This document shows, one piece after another, positions 21,214 to 31,628 of a DNA stretch of 64,000 nucleotides (positions within the stretch are counted from its first letter, which is position 1; the number at the start of each line of letters is the position of its first letter). The stretch is taken from positions 62,001 to 126,000 of the forward strand of contig JAIVFJ010000185.1 of the NCBI GenBank assembly GCA_025765615.1, written 5' to 3'. This DNA comes from Zopfochytrium polystomum (taxonomy: Eukaryota > Chytridiomycota > Chytridiomycetes > Chytridiales > Chytridiaceae). Below the pieces are notes generated by a model that did no database searches, was not told the origin of the DNA, and saw nothing but the letters and a program-made list of their open reading frames with translations. Position numbers and translations under genes: made by a program.

Positions 21214-24200
21214 ATGCACAACCCCGCAACACCTGACCGCGCCGCCGCTCGTGTTGGTGGCGGTGGCACACCCGCAGGCACGAGTGACCGCAGCCAGCGC
21301 CGCCGCTGGCAAACGCTCGCCGCCGCCTCCGCCTGCGTCGCCCTCGCGACAACTTCCATGATGGCTGCTCTCGCGGCCGAACCTGCCGCTGCCGCCTCCT
21401 CCGTTCAAACACCGCTCTGGAGGCCGCTCAAGAACATGACGGCCACCGCTTTCCGCAAAAACTCCACCGCGCCCGTCAAGCCACCGAGCTTCCTCGCCGC
21501 CGTATGTTTTGCCTTTTCTCCCTCGTCTCACTTGCCTGTCGAAGCATTAAACTCAAACTCACCCCACCCGACCTTCACCCCATCCCTCGCCCCACAACAA
21601 CCAACCCATCAAGGCCCCGCTCAACTTCCCCCGCGTCGAACACCCCCTGAAAGCCGCCAAGCTGTCGATCCAGCGCGCAAAGTCCTTGTTCTCTAAGAAC
21701 GCCCGCTCCGCGCGCCTCGCCGGAAACTCGACGACCGCCCTCGGAAGCAACAACCTCACAAACATCAACGACCTGCTGTACACTACCACCGTCTTTTTCG
21801 GCGACGGCCAGCAGCTCGTCATCGACCTCGACACCGGGTCGTCGGACGTCTGGGCCCGCGGCCCCAACTGCGTTTCTGAGGACTTGTCGTGCGGGCCGGG
21901 GTCAGGCAACGTTGTAAGTTAATTTTTTTTCATTTTCGGTGCGTGGGGGTGTGGGATACTTTATTTCTTTTTCTTTTTTTAATTTTTAATTTTTTTTGTT
22001 TCTCCCCTTTGACGATCAATTCCTGGTCCCACTCCAGGTCAACACAACCGACCCAACCATCTTCCCCACGGGCGAGACCTTTGACGACTCGTACGGTTCC
22101 GGCGAGGCCGCCGGCGACGTCTACAGGGGCCCGGTGACGCTGGCCGGCCTGACCGCCAACATCTCGTTCGGCGTCACCACCCAGGAAATCGGCTTTGGCA
22201 ACCTCGGCGACGGCGACGGCCTGTTTGGCCTCGCGTTCGACTCGCTCAACGCCATCAACGGCGGAAACTGGATCGACAAACTCCACCTGGAGCCCTCGCA
22301 GAACCAATTTGCGTTCTACCTCTCCAGGCGCGACGACGGCGACCTCGGCGAGGTCGCTGTCGGCGGGTACAACCCGGCAAGGTTTACGGGCGATATTACG
22401 TGGGGTGAGTCGTTTGCGGGATTCTCATCCTTTTTTTTTTGCCGCTTTTCCTCTTTGCCCCTCCACTCTCTTCTGGCGTTCGAAATTTTAATTCGTGACG
22501 ACAACCACCAAAAAACAAAAAAAAAAAACAAACGACAGTGCCGCTTTTCGAGGAGCTCTGGTGGGAGTTTGATTTCACCGGCAACTACCTGGCCAACGGC
22601 CAGAACGGCCCGCTGACCTCGACGGCGATCGCGGACACTGGCACAAGTCTGATCATTTTGGACACGGTGACTAACTCTGCTTATTTACTTTTTTATTTAT
22701 TTATTTGCTCCGGACTACAGAAAGTTGTTCTCCGTGACTAACCTCTTCTCGGTCTCGTTTACTCCCTTTGCTCTTCCACTTGCGCAGGCAACGGCCGACT
22801 CCATCAACTCTGCCATCGGTGCCGTGTTCGATCCCAACGAAGGCGTCTACACCGTCCCTTGTGACCAGATCGGAAAAACAGCCCCCATCTTCTTGAATTT
22901 TGGCGGAAAGTCCTTTGAGCTGCCGTCCTCGCGATGTAAGCTGCTCGTTGTCGCACAGCCCAAAACCAACCCCCCTACACAACGATTCCTCCATTTCGAC
23001 GTTGACTGCTCTCCCCCCGCACAGACCTCCTCAAATTCGACGACACCCTCTGCTTCTCCGGCTTCGTCGGCGGCGCCGGCAACGGCGTCCCCAACATCCT
23101 CGGCGACGTCTTCCTCCAGGTCTACTACAGCATCTACGACAAGGACCAGAAGCGCGTCGGCTTCGCCCAGGCCGTCCACCCGTCCGGCTTTGGCGAGAGC
23201 GGCCCGTCCCTCCCGCCCGGACCGCCCACGAACGTGACTGGCTCGCTCTTCACAAAGGACCTGTTCTCTTACCACGGCGGCCCGGTCATCGGGAGCGTCG
23301 AAGTGAAACCGCTGTTTTATGGTGCGGACAAATTTGTGGAAGAGTGGGCCGGAGCGAGAGAAGTTTTCTCGCCGATCTTCCTTTCGCGCCTAATCCTTCT
23401 CTGTTACAGGAAATGTCAGCTTTGGATCCGAGCTCACCCAGTTCTACAAAGACTTTGTCCAGTCACCGTTCTTGGTAGACGTCTGTGAGTTGTCCCCCAA
23501 TTTTATTCTTACATTTTGCTGTTTCAGTAGCCTAATCTTTGCTGTTGTTACAAGTGTCGGAATACAGCACAAACTCGACAAAGATCGGAAAAGGCTCGGT
23601 ATCCGCTATCTACCAAGAAACAGACGTGTCCAGTCTCCCCTCTGGATCTTCCCTGACGGACGTCGCAATTTACGTCAGGTATGTCCAAATTATGGCTTCA
23701 ACCCAAAACCTCCTGTTGAACTCACCTGCGTGTAATTTCCTCCTCCAAAGGGGTCTGGTTGCTGCGGGCAAACTCGTTCCCAACCCGAACTTGTACGTCC
23801 CTGTTGTAAGTGCCTCTCGTTTGGGAAAACTTTAGACCAGCAAGTCACGCAAAACTTACATCGCCTTTTCCTTTTTTTTCCTTTTTCTTTTGTTTTAAGC
23901 ACTTTGCTCCAGGCATCTCAATCACAGATGAAGTTGGCTTTGATATCTGCCAATTTTCCTGCTCTCTGCACCGTGAGTTCTTGAAGTTTCGAACATCGTT
24001 CTGCCACATATCTTACCTTCTCCACCTCCACCTTCCCCCCCGCAGTTGCTGTGAAAACCGACGACATTTCGTCCGAGCCGTTCCTCTACGTCGGCATCAT
24101 CCCAGACACCACCCCCGACTGCGCCTGCGGCATCGGCACCGACCTCACCACCAACCTTGACCTCACCATCTACTCGTCCTGGGGCGTCCTCGCCCTGACC

Positions 24201-26362
24201 ATCCCCGACCCGCTGCCGGGCGAGGGATGGTACAACGACGAAGAGGGCGAAATCGCCGGCCCGTGTCTCTTTGACGTCGGCCGCTGGAACGGCTACCCGA
24301 CCTTTGCCGTCTTCTCCAACAAGCACAAGCTCTGCATCGACCAGATCGACCCGGCAAAGTTCGCCTTCAACTACCCCTACGGCCACGACGAGGTCGCCAT
24401 CGTTCACACCTCGACCCTCGCCTTCCCCAACGTCAACCTGCAGTTGTTTGACCTGTACTTTAACGTCATCCTGGTCACCCGCGCCAAGCGGAACGTCGCG
24501 GACGTTAGGGTCGAGTTTACGAGGACCGATTTCAACCACTCGAATGAGGTGTCGGCGACGTTTGTCAAGACGTTCAATGACGGCGAGTTTGGGTATTACA
24601 CGATGACGGTAGAGTGCTCGATTATTTTTGTGCATCGGAAAACTCATGTTCCCTCATACAGTGGCGCTACGGATATCTTGGATTGGATGATGCACCCGAG
24701 ACCATTCTCCGCGCGTACGCAATCGAAAAGAGCGGCACCCGCAAGGCCGATCCAAACAATGACTACTGGCTCCAGGCTCACGTGAGTTTCTGAGATGCTC
24801 TTACCTTGTTTCCTAACGGACTGATGTATCTTCATTTTTGTTTAATTGTACTCAATTAAAAAAAAAATGAAGGCCACACAAACAAACCCGCTTCTCCTTC
24901 TCACCCAAGGAGCCTACTTGGACACTTTGAACCAAATCCACACGACGGGCATGGTCCGCAACCTTGGCTTCAGCCAGCGCTACGACTTCAACAAGGGCAC
25001 CGTCAAGCTGAACTACACCACTTCCAACTGGGCAAAGTCGAAAAGGGTCGACCTCCAGCTGAACTACTCGAACAAGACGTGGACGTACGATATCATTCTT
25101 GGGAAGCTGGACGGTCCGCTCATGGACAGCTTCGCCTCGCAGATTGTGAGTTTTTGCCTATTCCAGTCATGAGTTCTGCTCATTCGTCGACCTCACGTCT
25201 GCCTTTGCTTCAAACAAAAATCTAGGAATACTACGCCTCCAACGGGAGAACCTACACCCTCCCCGGCGTCTCTGGAAGCCTCAAACCCACCGTCAGCTTT
25301 GACGGCGACGACAACGAGCTCGCCGACGGCCTCCCCCTCGACGGCCACTACCTGATCCTGCAGCAGTTCAACACCATCCTCCCGCTCAGCTTCGCCTTCC
25401 CCAGCGTCAGCATCGATGGCGTCCAGCAAGCGAGCGACCTGTTCATCGCCATCGACTCGAAGGACTACGCGCCCGGCAGGAACCACACCATCTCCATCAC
25501 CCAGGTCATCAGCAACGGCGGGCAGATCACCCTCAACACGAACTTCACCGTCTCCCACGACATCTCGGGCGGAGACATCCGCAGCTTGGATTCCGGCGGC
25601 TTGGGGAACAAGAACAGCATCAGCCTGCTGGGGACGAAACTCGCCGTCGCGTACGACTCGGCCGTAGCCGTCTACGACTACAACGGCGGCTCGGACATCA
25701 AAGCCACCCTGCCGAACCCGGCCGGATTCAGCGGACAGTGGGTCGCCGTCCGCGCAGACTCGGTCGGCCAGCGATTCTTTGCGCTCGACTCCAACTTCAA
25801 CATCTACCGGTGGAACGCCTCGCTGGCCCTGGACGCCGGCTTCGTCGGCTACGGCAGCGGGTCGTCGGACTTTGCCGTCCTCGGCAACACCACGTGGTTC
25901 CTCAACGGCAACGCCGTGATCGTGGTCTACGCCAACGGCACCGTCATCGACGCCCTCACGCTCCCGGGCGCCCCCGAGTTCATCACCTACGACCCGGCGG
26001 ACCCGACCAAAATCTACATCCTCGCGCAGCCCACCGACGCCGCCGACCTCGCCGAAAACGGCCAGCTCATCCCCACAACCGTCTACACCTACGACATCCC
26101 CTCCGCCCGCCTCACCTCGCAGGCCCTCGACTTCCCGGTCTCCAAGCAGGTCCGCGGGTTCGCCACCCTCGGCGCCGACCGCTTTGTCGTCGCCGTGTAC
26201 AACGCCTTCTTCGTCTACAACAGGAAGGACACGTCAAAGTACGCTGCCAGGTGGGTCGACGTGTACAAGGGCTTTGCGTCCGTCGTGTCGGCCCCGGCTC
26301 CCGCAAAGGGCTTTTCGGCACTCGGCGTCTCGTTCAACGCGGTCGTCGACTTTGCGCTGTGA
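21214..26362 (+). CDS. Pepsin-like aspartic protease fused to an EXORDIUM-like domain
   Basis: Fourteen exons: 21214-21501, 21614-21913, 22038-22404, 22539-22666, 22788-22935, 23025-23321, 23410-23484, 23555-23678, 23751-23805, 23900-23972, 24046-24608, 24662-24781, 24873-25145 and 25226-26362. They give 1,315 aa without a frame break. A hydrophobic segment at residues ~33-55 is a signal peptide or signal anchor. The A1 protease domain has both catalytic motifs, DTGSS (169-173) and DTGTS (351-355), and a flap region around SYGSGEAAGD. It ends near YYSIYDKDQKRVGFA. Exon 6 carries on without a break into an EXORDIUM/phosphate-induced-like domain (~500-710: HGGPVIGSVEV, KIGKGS, HFAPGISIT, CQFSCSLH, VGIIPD, GWYNDEEGEI). 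The last ~500 residues are Asn-glycosylation-rich beta sequence, perhaps a propeller. Likely extracellular. The fusion is unusual, and that both parts are one gene rests on exon 6 spanning the junction. Confidence 0.85.
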
Positions 26363-27373
26363 TTTTTTTTTTTTTGTTCTTTGAAGTCGCTTGGAGCTCC
26401 GTCTCCTCCCCCCCAATCTATAATTGTTTCCTCGATGTGACTTTGGCAAATCTCCTTTTTTTCGGGGCATGCCACATTTCTTTTTTTTTTTTCCCCACAC
26501 CTCCCTTTTGCGGTTTTGTTCCCCCTTGATAAAAAGAGGCTCTTCAGTTATTTCGTCGAGTTTTCGCGTCTCGCTCTGTTCTCCTTTCCTTACCCCCCTA
26601 TCCCTCCTTCGCCAACCTTTTCCAGTTCTCAAGCCTTCTCTGCTGCACAACAAAGAATAAAGCTAGAGCGTCCTGCCTGTGACTGCCGCAGGGGAACGCC
26701 ATCGTCGAAATGAGGCTGCGATGACGATTCCGGGCTGCTCAGCGAGCACGGACACGAGTGAGGCGTCTCTTTGCACGAAACGCGAGGCGCGCCGGACGGC
26801 TGGCCCCGGCAAAGAGGGGCGCGTGGCGCGCACGGCGGAATCCTGAGTAGTTCGCCGAACGCCGCGAAAGCCGAATCCGCCGGGCCTATCGCCCAACTAT
26901 TTGTTGCCGAGTGCGCCGCAAACGAATAGGAGTTTGCACACGTTCGTGGGTAAGTCTCAGACCGTGTGCTGGTGCGAACGCGCCATCTGTGTGTGAGTGT
27001 GGTGGACTTGTGGCCATTACAAACGGGTTGGCGAGGGAAACGACAAAAAGGTGGAAGTCCCGCGAGGGCAAGCAGTTGCAAGCAGCGGGAAAAGTTTTCG
27101 GATGCCGCACCTCTCTTCGTCTCTCCGTCTCTCTGTCTCTCGGTCTGTCTCTCACACACACAACACACTCTCTGTCTCTCTCTCTTTCTCTCTCTCTCCG
27201 AACAACTGAAGAAAAAAGCCGATCGGCACACACACACGCACGCACCACCCACACACAAACACAGAACGCACACACACACACACACACACAAACACAGCAA
27301 GCAAGAGCAGCGCGAGCGAGCGGCCAACAACAGCAAGACCCAAGCGGCCAACAGCTTCCAACACACATTCCAC
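26363..27373. other. Intergenic region between protease and nucleotidase genes
   Basis: No gene is seen. An AATAAA at 26656-26661 is the likely polyadenylation signal of the protease gene. From 27120 to 27300 there are CT and CA tracts that belong to the nucleotidase upstream region. Confidence 0.5.
26656..26661 (+). terminator. AATAAA polyadenylation signal of the protease gene
   Basis: Canonical hexamer 294 bases after the stop codon. Confidence 0.5.
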
Positions 27374-29061
27374 ATGCACCAACAGGAAGGACAACACAGC
27401 AACGTGGGAGCCTCCTCTTCCGCCGCAAAAGCACCACCACAACCAGCACCACTACAGCCAAACGCAGCGACGACGGCCGCAGCATCGTCCTCACCCACCG
27501 CAACAACAACCCGGACTGCCACGACAACAACCACCACAACCACGACCGCCACCACAACCACAACCACGTCCGCAGCACCGTCAGCAGCAGCGATCGCCGC
27601 CGCCGAGGACGTGGCGCGGGCGATCGTCGCGCACCCGGACCCGCACCTGGTGTTCCGCGACGCGGCCGCAGTCACCCGCAAGGTCGCGCAGATCCTCGCC
27701 GCCGGCGTCGATGCGTTCCACATTGTCACGGGTGCGTGTGAGCGAGGGAGCGTGCGTCCGGGTGCGTGGATGTAACCGCCCCCCCTGTGTGTGTGTGTGT
27801 GTGTGTTGTCGTCGTCGTCGCGGTCGTCGCTCACTGAGCACGAGTAGCTGAGCGCTCGTTGGCACACACCCACCACCCACCCACACCCACACAGTGAGTG
27901 CTGTGGCGATCGTGCGGCCGCTGATCTTATCGCGGCTGCTTGTCGGTCTGTCTGTGTGTCTCTCTGTCTGTCTCGGCTTCTTTCTCATCGTTCGTTCGTT
28001 CGTCGTCCGAAAACCCCCGAAAAAACGAAATACACAATAACCAACTCGCAGACTTTGACATGACGGTGACCAGGTAACGCGCTTGTTGAAATTGCTTTTT
28101 ATGATTCTTCTTCTTCATCTTAAGTCTGTTGCTGGCTGATATTTAACGACACCAATAACAACAACAACCATGCATAATAATTAAAAAAAAAAGGTACTGG
28201 CAAAACGGCGAGCGGAGTCCGTCGAGCCACGCCGTGCTGATGCGCTCCGAGGCGACCGGCCCCGAGGTCTGTCCGTCTGTCCTTCCAGTCCCTCCAATCC
28301 ATCCCATCCCACGTTAATCCAAACGCCCTCTTCAGTTCAAGCGCCGCAGCGACGAGCTCTACCACAAGTACTACCCAATCGAAATCGACAGCACGCTGCC
28401 GTACGAAGTGCGGCGGCAGGCCATGGAGGACTGGTGGGTGCAGGCGCACCAGGTGATCGTCGACGCCAAGCTGACGCGCCCGGACCTCACGCGGATGGTC
28501 GCCGCCACGCCCGTGGCCTACCGCGACGGCGTGCGTGAGCTCTTCGCCGCCTGCGCAGCCCGCGACATCCCCGTCCTCGTCTTCTCCGCCGGGCTCTACG
28601 ACGTCATCAAAGAGATCCTCGAGGCCGCCGCACTCAAACCGCCCAACGTCCACATCGTCTCCAACCGCATGCAGTTCGACCCCGACACCGGCGTCTGCAC
28701 CTCATTCGCCTCGCCCCTCATCCACGTCTTCAACAAGAACGAGGCAAAGATCGCAGGCTCCCCCTACGAGGCGAGCCTCGCCGGCCGCTCCCGCGTCCTG
28801 CTCATGGGCGACTCGCTGGGTGACCTGCAGATGGGAGACGGCATCGCCTGCGAGACACTCCTGACCGTCGGCTTTTTGAACCACGACACGGAAAAGCACT
28901 TGAGCGCCTACACCGCCGCGTTTGACGTTGTCGTGATCGACGACGCACCCATGGACTTTGCGAACCGCATCGTTGAGGGGTTTAAAGAGGTCGCGACCAG
29001 AGTCGCGGCGGCGGCGGCGGCTGCAGCGACAGCGGGCGTGAATGGCACCGGAGCGGTGTAA
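27374..29061 (+). CDS. NT5C3: Cytosolic 5'-nucleotidase III-like HAD phosphatase
   Basis: Probably dephosphorylates nucleoside 5'-monophosphates (pyrimidine 5'-nucleotidase family). Exons 27374-27731, 28052-28073, 28194-28266 and 28336-29061 give 392 aa. Exon 2 is only 22 bases but encodes most of HAD motif I, DFDMT (residues 120-124), with the nucleophile Asp 120 and acid/base Asp 122. Motif II is the Ser in VFSAG, motif III the Lys in NKNEAKI, and motif IV MGDSLGDLQM. The KYYPIEID...WW cap region and SNRM also fit the family. The first ~95 residues are a Thr/Ala/Ser-rich extension not typical of the family, and Ala repeats close the C-terminus. 27374 is the only ATG in frame before motif I. 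The HAD fold is secure; the exact nucleotide substrate is inferred from the family. Confidence 0.88.
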
Positions 29062-29231
29062 AGGAGTAGTTTCTCCACCGATGGCCACCATCCTCTGATC
29101 CATCAATTTTTTTTTTTTTTTCACCCACCCCGATATTGTTGTTTCCAAGAGTTCCTCTTGTCTTCCGCACTGTTAAGTCCCATATCAAGTTAGCTTATGG
29201 GGGTAACCCCCCCCTAACCCAAAAAAAAAAC

Positions 29232-29237
29232 AATAAA
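29232..29237 (+). terminator. AATAAA polyadenylation signal of the nucleotidase gene
   Basis: A canonical hexamer 171 bases after the stop, followed by two further A-rich variants by 29250. Confidence 0.5.
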
Positions 29238-29424
29238 AACAATAAAATAATAGAAGTAATTTTCAAAATTCGAGCCAAGTAGGCTTTGAAGGTTTGATAC
29301 ATGATGCAAAATTGACCTCAAAGGATCCTCTTCTTTCACAGAAAAGCTTCAACTGCCCATACAACTTTTCAGTTGTAAAGGTTGCTTTTGAAAGGCGTTT
29401 GCCGAAAACCCAGTGTCAAAAGTT

Positions 29425-29650
29425 TTCCTCCTCTGCTCAAGCAGATAATATAGGAGAGGATTTCACCCTGTGCTGGTCACACTTGCCTAGCAACTATTAT
29501 AGCGTGCATATCATAATTGTGTATCAATTATTCATAACAGAGTTTTTTCTCTTTCTCTCCAAGTTGGGGAGAAGGACCACCCACAAACACACATCTCCAC
29601 TTCATTCACTCCTTCCACTTTCTCACTCAGAGTAGACTGTTTACACATGT
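29425..29650. repeat. Dispersed repeat R2, inverted copy
   Basis: Reverse complement of 2825-3055, with high similarity through the block that includes TGCCTAGCAACTATTATAGCG. It is non-coding. Confidence 0.8.
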
Positions 29651-29801
29651 GATATTCATATACAGGGTTGTTGGCCCTGCAAATCTCACAGGCATAATTT
29701 TATTATTGCCATTCGCCAGCCCAACCTTGAAAACATTGGCCCAAGAGCCACTGTAACTGGCCATGTGGAAGCAAAGTTTCGTAAGCAACACTTGTTTTCT
29801 T

Positions 29802-30710
29802 TTATTTTCTGTTTGCCCTTTCCCTCAATGCTTCAATGCTGGTCGTCCCACAAAAAGGTCCGAGAGGGAGGGTGGATTGACAAAGGCCCCAATTCACAAA
29901 GGCTTTTCGTCCTCGTGTTGCTACTACGAGACAGCACAACGATCGATGGGACACTTTGCTTCCGGGTGTCCTCGCAGCAAACATCATTGATGTTACTGCA
30001 CTTCGGATCAATGTCTAAAAGAACACAAATGTGCATCAGGAAATGTAAAGACGCGGCCGAACGCGGAGGAAAAATAACTAACCACGCCCAGCTTGCCACA
30101 GAGCCGTCCACTCGTTCAGCTTGCTTGAACTGTTGCAGCATTGGCAGGCCCTCCGTGCACGTTTGGCTCGTCGTTGCTGCAGGTGGTTCGAGTGCGCTCT
30201 CAAAGCCGGTTTCGACTTTCGGCTTACTGACACTCGTACTCTCAGGAGGTAGGGGAGGGAGCGGTCATCAACAAGCGACTGGCGGCATCACTTCTTCAAC
30301 TCTTCCCTTGACGTTGTCCAACTTCAACTGAAAGAAAAAGAATGAGTAACTTTCACGTTGGTATATTGGTGCCCATACTTCTCCTTGCCGCGCTACATTG
30401 GTGTTGAGTGATGTATCGCAAGTCGTCAGTCGCCATTCGCCGTTCATGAGGAGAAAGGACTCCCTAAAAGTAAGAAAATGGTCAGATAGAAGCACATGAC
30501 AGAAAAAGGTTAAGCTTGACTAACCGGATTTGCCAATCTCGTTGTGCATGCGACTCGGAGTGACGACAACCAAAGGTTTCCGTTCCCTTTCTCCACTTAC
30601 AAAATCGTATTATTTTTTGATCGTCAACAAAAAGCGCAGACGGAAAGTAGCGCAAATAGGGAAGGGCATGTGGGCCAGTGCTTGGTGGGGACATCACAGT
30701 GGACAAGCAT
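29802..30710 (-). pseudogene. Possible minus-strand gene or gene remnant, unidentified
   Basis: Several minus-strand stretches read like protein and are bounded by plausible splice sites. One around 30600-30706 contains ALPYLRYFPSALFVDDQ and is followed by a GTAAGT donor. One around 30340-30460 contains LLMNGEWRLTTCDTSLN, after an acceptor TTTTAG. One around 30080-30250 contains TSQTCTEGLPMLQQFK. One lies at 29802-30014 after a second TTTTAG. The reading phases could not be made to agree across all junctions, and no known domain was recognised. It may be a real gene with introns I have misplaced, or a decayed copy. Confidence 0.3.
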
Positions 30711-30744
30711 CCGTTAACCTAGTTCCCGTTCGTTAGGTTGGAAT

Positions 30745-31115
30745 TGGTGTTGGAGTTTTGACAGTCGACTGAGCGAAGGAACGCGCTTACAGCCGGCCAT
30801 TGCTCTTCTTCGCTCCGCAGAGGGGGCCGGTGCTGGCCAGCCCCATCTTTGGTGCGAGTCCAAGCTGGCCGGAGCCCACAAGCCGTTCAGCAAGTGGAAC
30901 GGTTGTGGTGTCGCGGATTCCTCGAGTGGCGGCGGCGGCGTTGGAGGTAGAGTTGGGGTTTCGACAGCGCAGGTCGGAGGCTTGGACGCTGGAACGCGCT
31001 GAACGATCCAGGAGTCCATTGCCCTTCGTCGCTCCGCAGAGTGGGAGTTGGTTGCCTGGCCCACCTTTGGTGCGAGTCCAAGCTGCCTAGAGCCCACAAG
31101 CCGTTCGGAGCACAG
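30745..31115. repeat. Tandem duplication of about 200 bp
   Basis: Two diverged copies sit head to tail, roughly 30745-30905 and 30950-31115. Both contain GAACGCGCT, CCATTGC(C/T)CTTC(G/T)TCGCTCCGCAGAG and TTTGGTGCGAGTCCAAGCTG...GAGCCCACAAGCCGTTC. No coding potential is apparent. It may be the edge of a mobile element. Confidence 0.7.
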
Positions 31116-31628
31116 AACTCAGAACAGCTGTGTTGTCGCAGATCCTATGCCTCTACGGCTCCGGCCGAGTCCGAGTGACGGCGAATATGGGATTGGAGTT
31201 GCGGAGTGACGGAGCTTGGTTGTGGATGGGAACAGTTTGGAACTTTTCAACTGCAAGCGAACCAATTCGCCAAAATATAAGGGAGGATGAGGACGGGAAT
31301 GAGGATGAAGACGATGACGACGAGGGCGGCGCGTCGTGGTCACGATAGCCTTCGCATTGCGACCACCCGTGACTTTGCACCCCGCCCTCCATTTATGTGT
31401 CTAGTCTCAGGGTTGGGCTGCCGGTGAAGGGCGCCTTTCCTAAACTTTCGCCTCCTTTGCAGGCATCAATTGGCATTTTTTTTTCTAACGATAAAAAAAA
31501 AAAAAAGAACATGATTGGCGAAGCATGAGGTTTCCTCCAAGAGGAGTCGGAGTTCATTTTTTATGAATGCTCGCAGCGATTGGCTGCCCCTCCGCAGGAA
31601 AGCCAAGCGAAAGATTTCCACGCCACCG
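31116..31628. other. Gene-free stretch between tandem duplication and HET gene
   Basis: Nothing is recognised here apart from an A run at 31490-31504 and a GAGGATGAGGACG-type purine tract at 31285-31325. The 3' untranslated region of the minus-strand HET gene should lie at its right end. Confidence 0.4.

Noticed and set aside
26629..27876. A 415-codon minus-strand frame over the nucleotidase upstream region and first exon
   Set aside because: It owes its length to CT/CA tracts and GC-rich third positions, contains runs of Val/Cys, and overlaps the real exon antisense.
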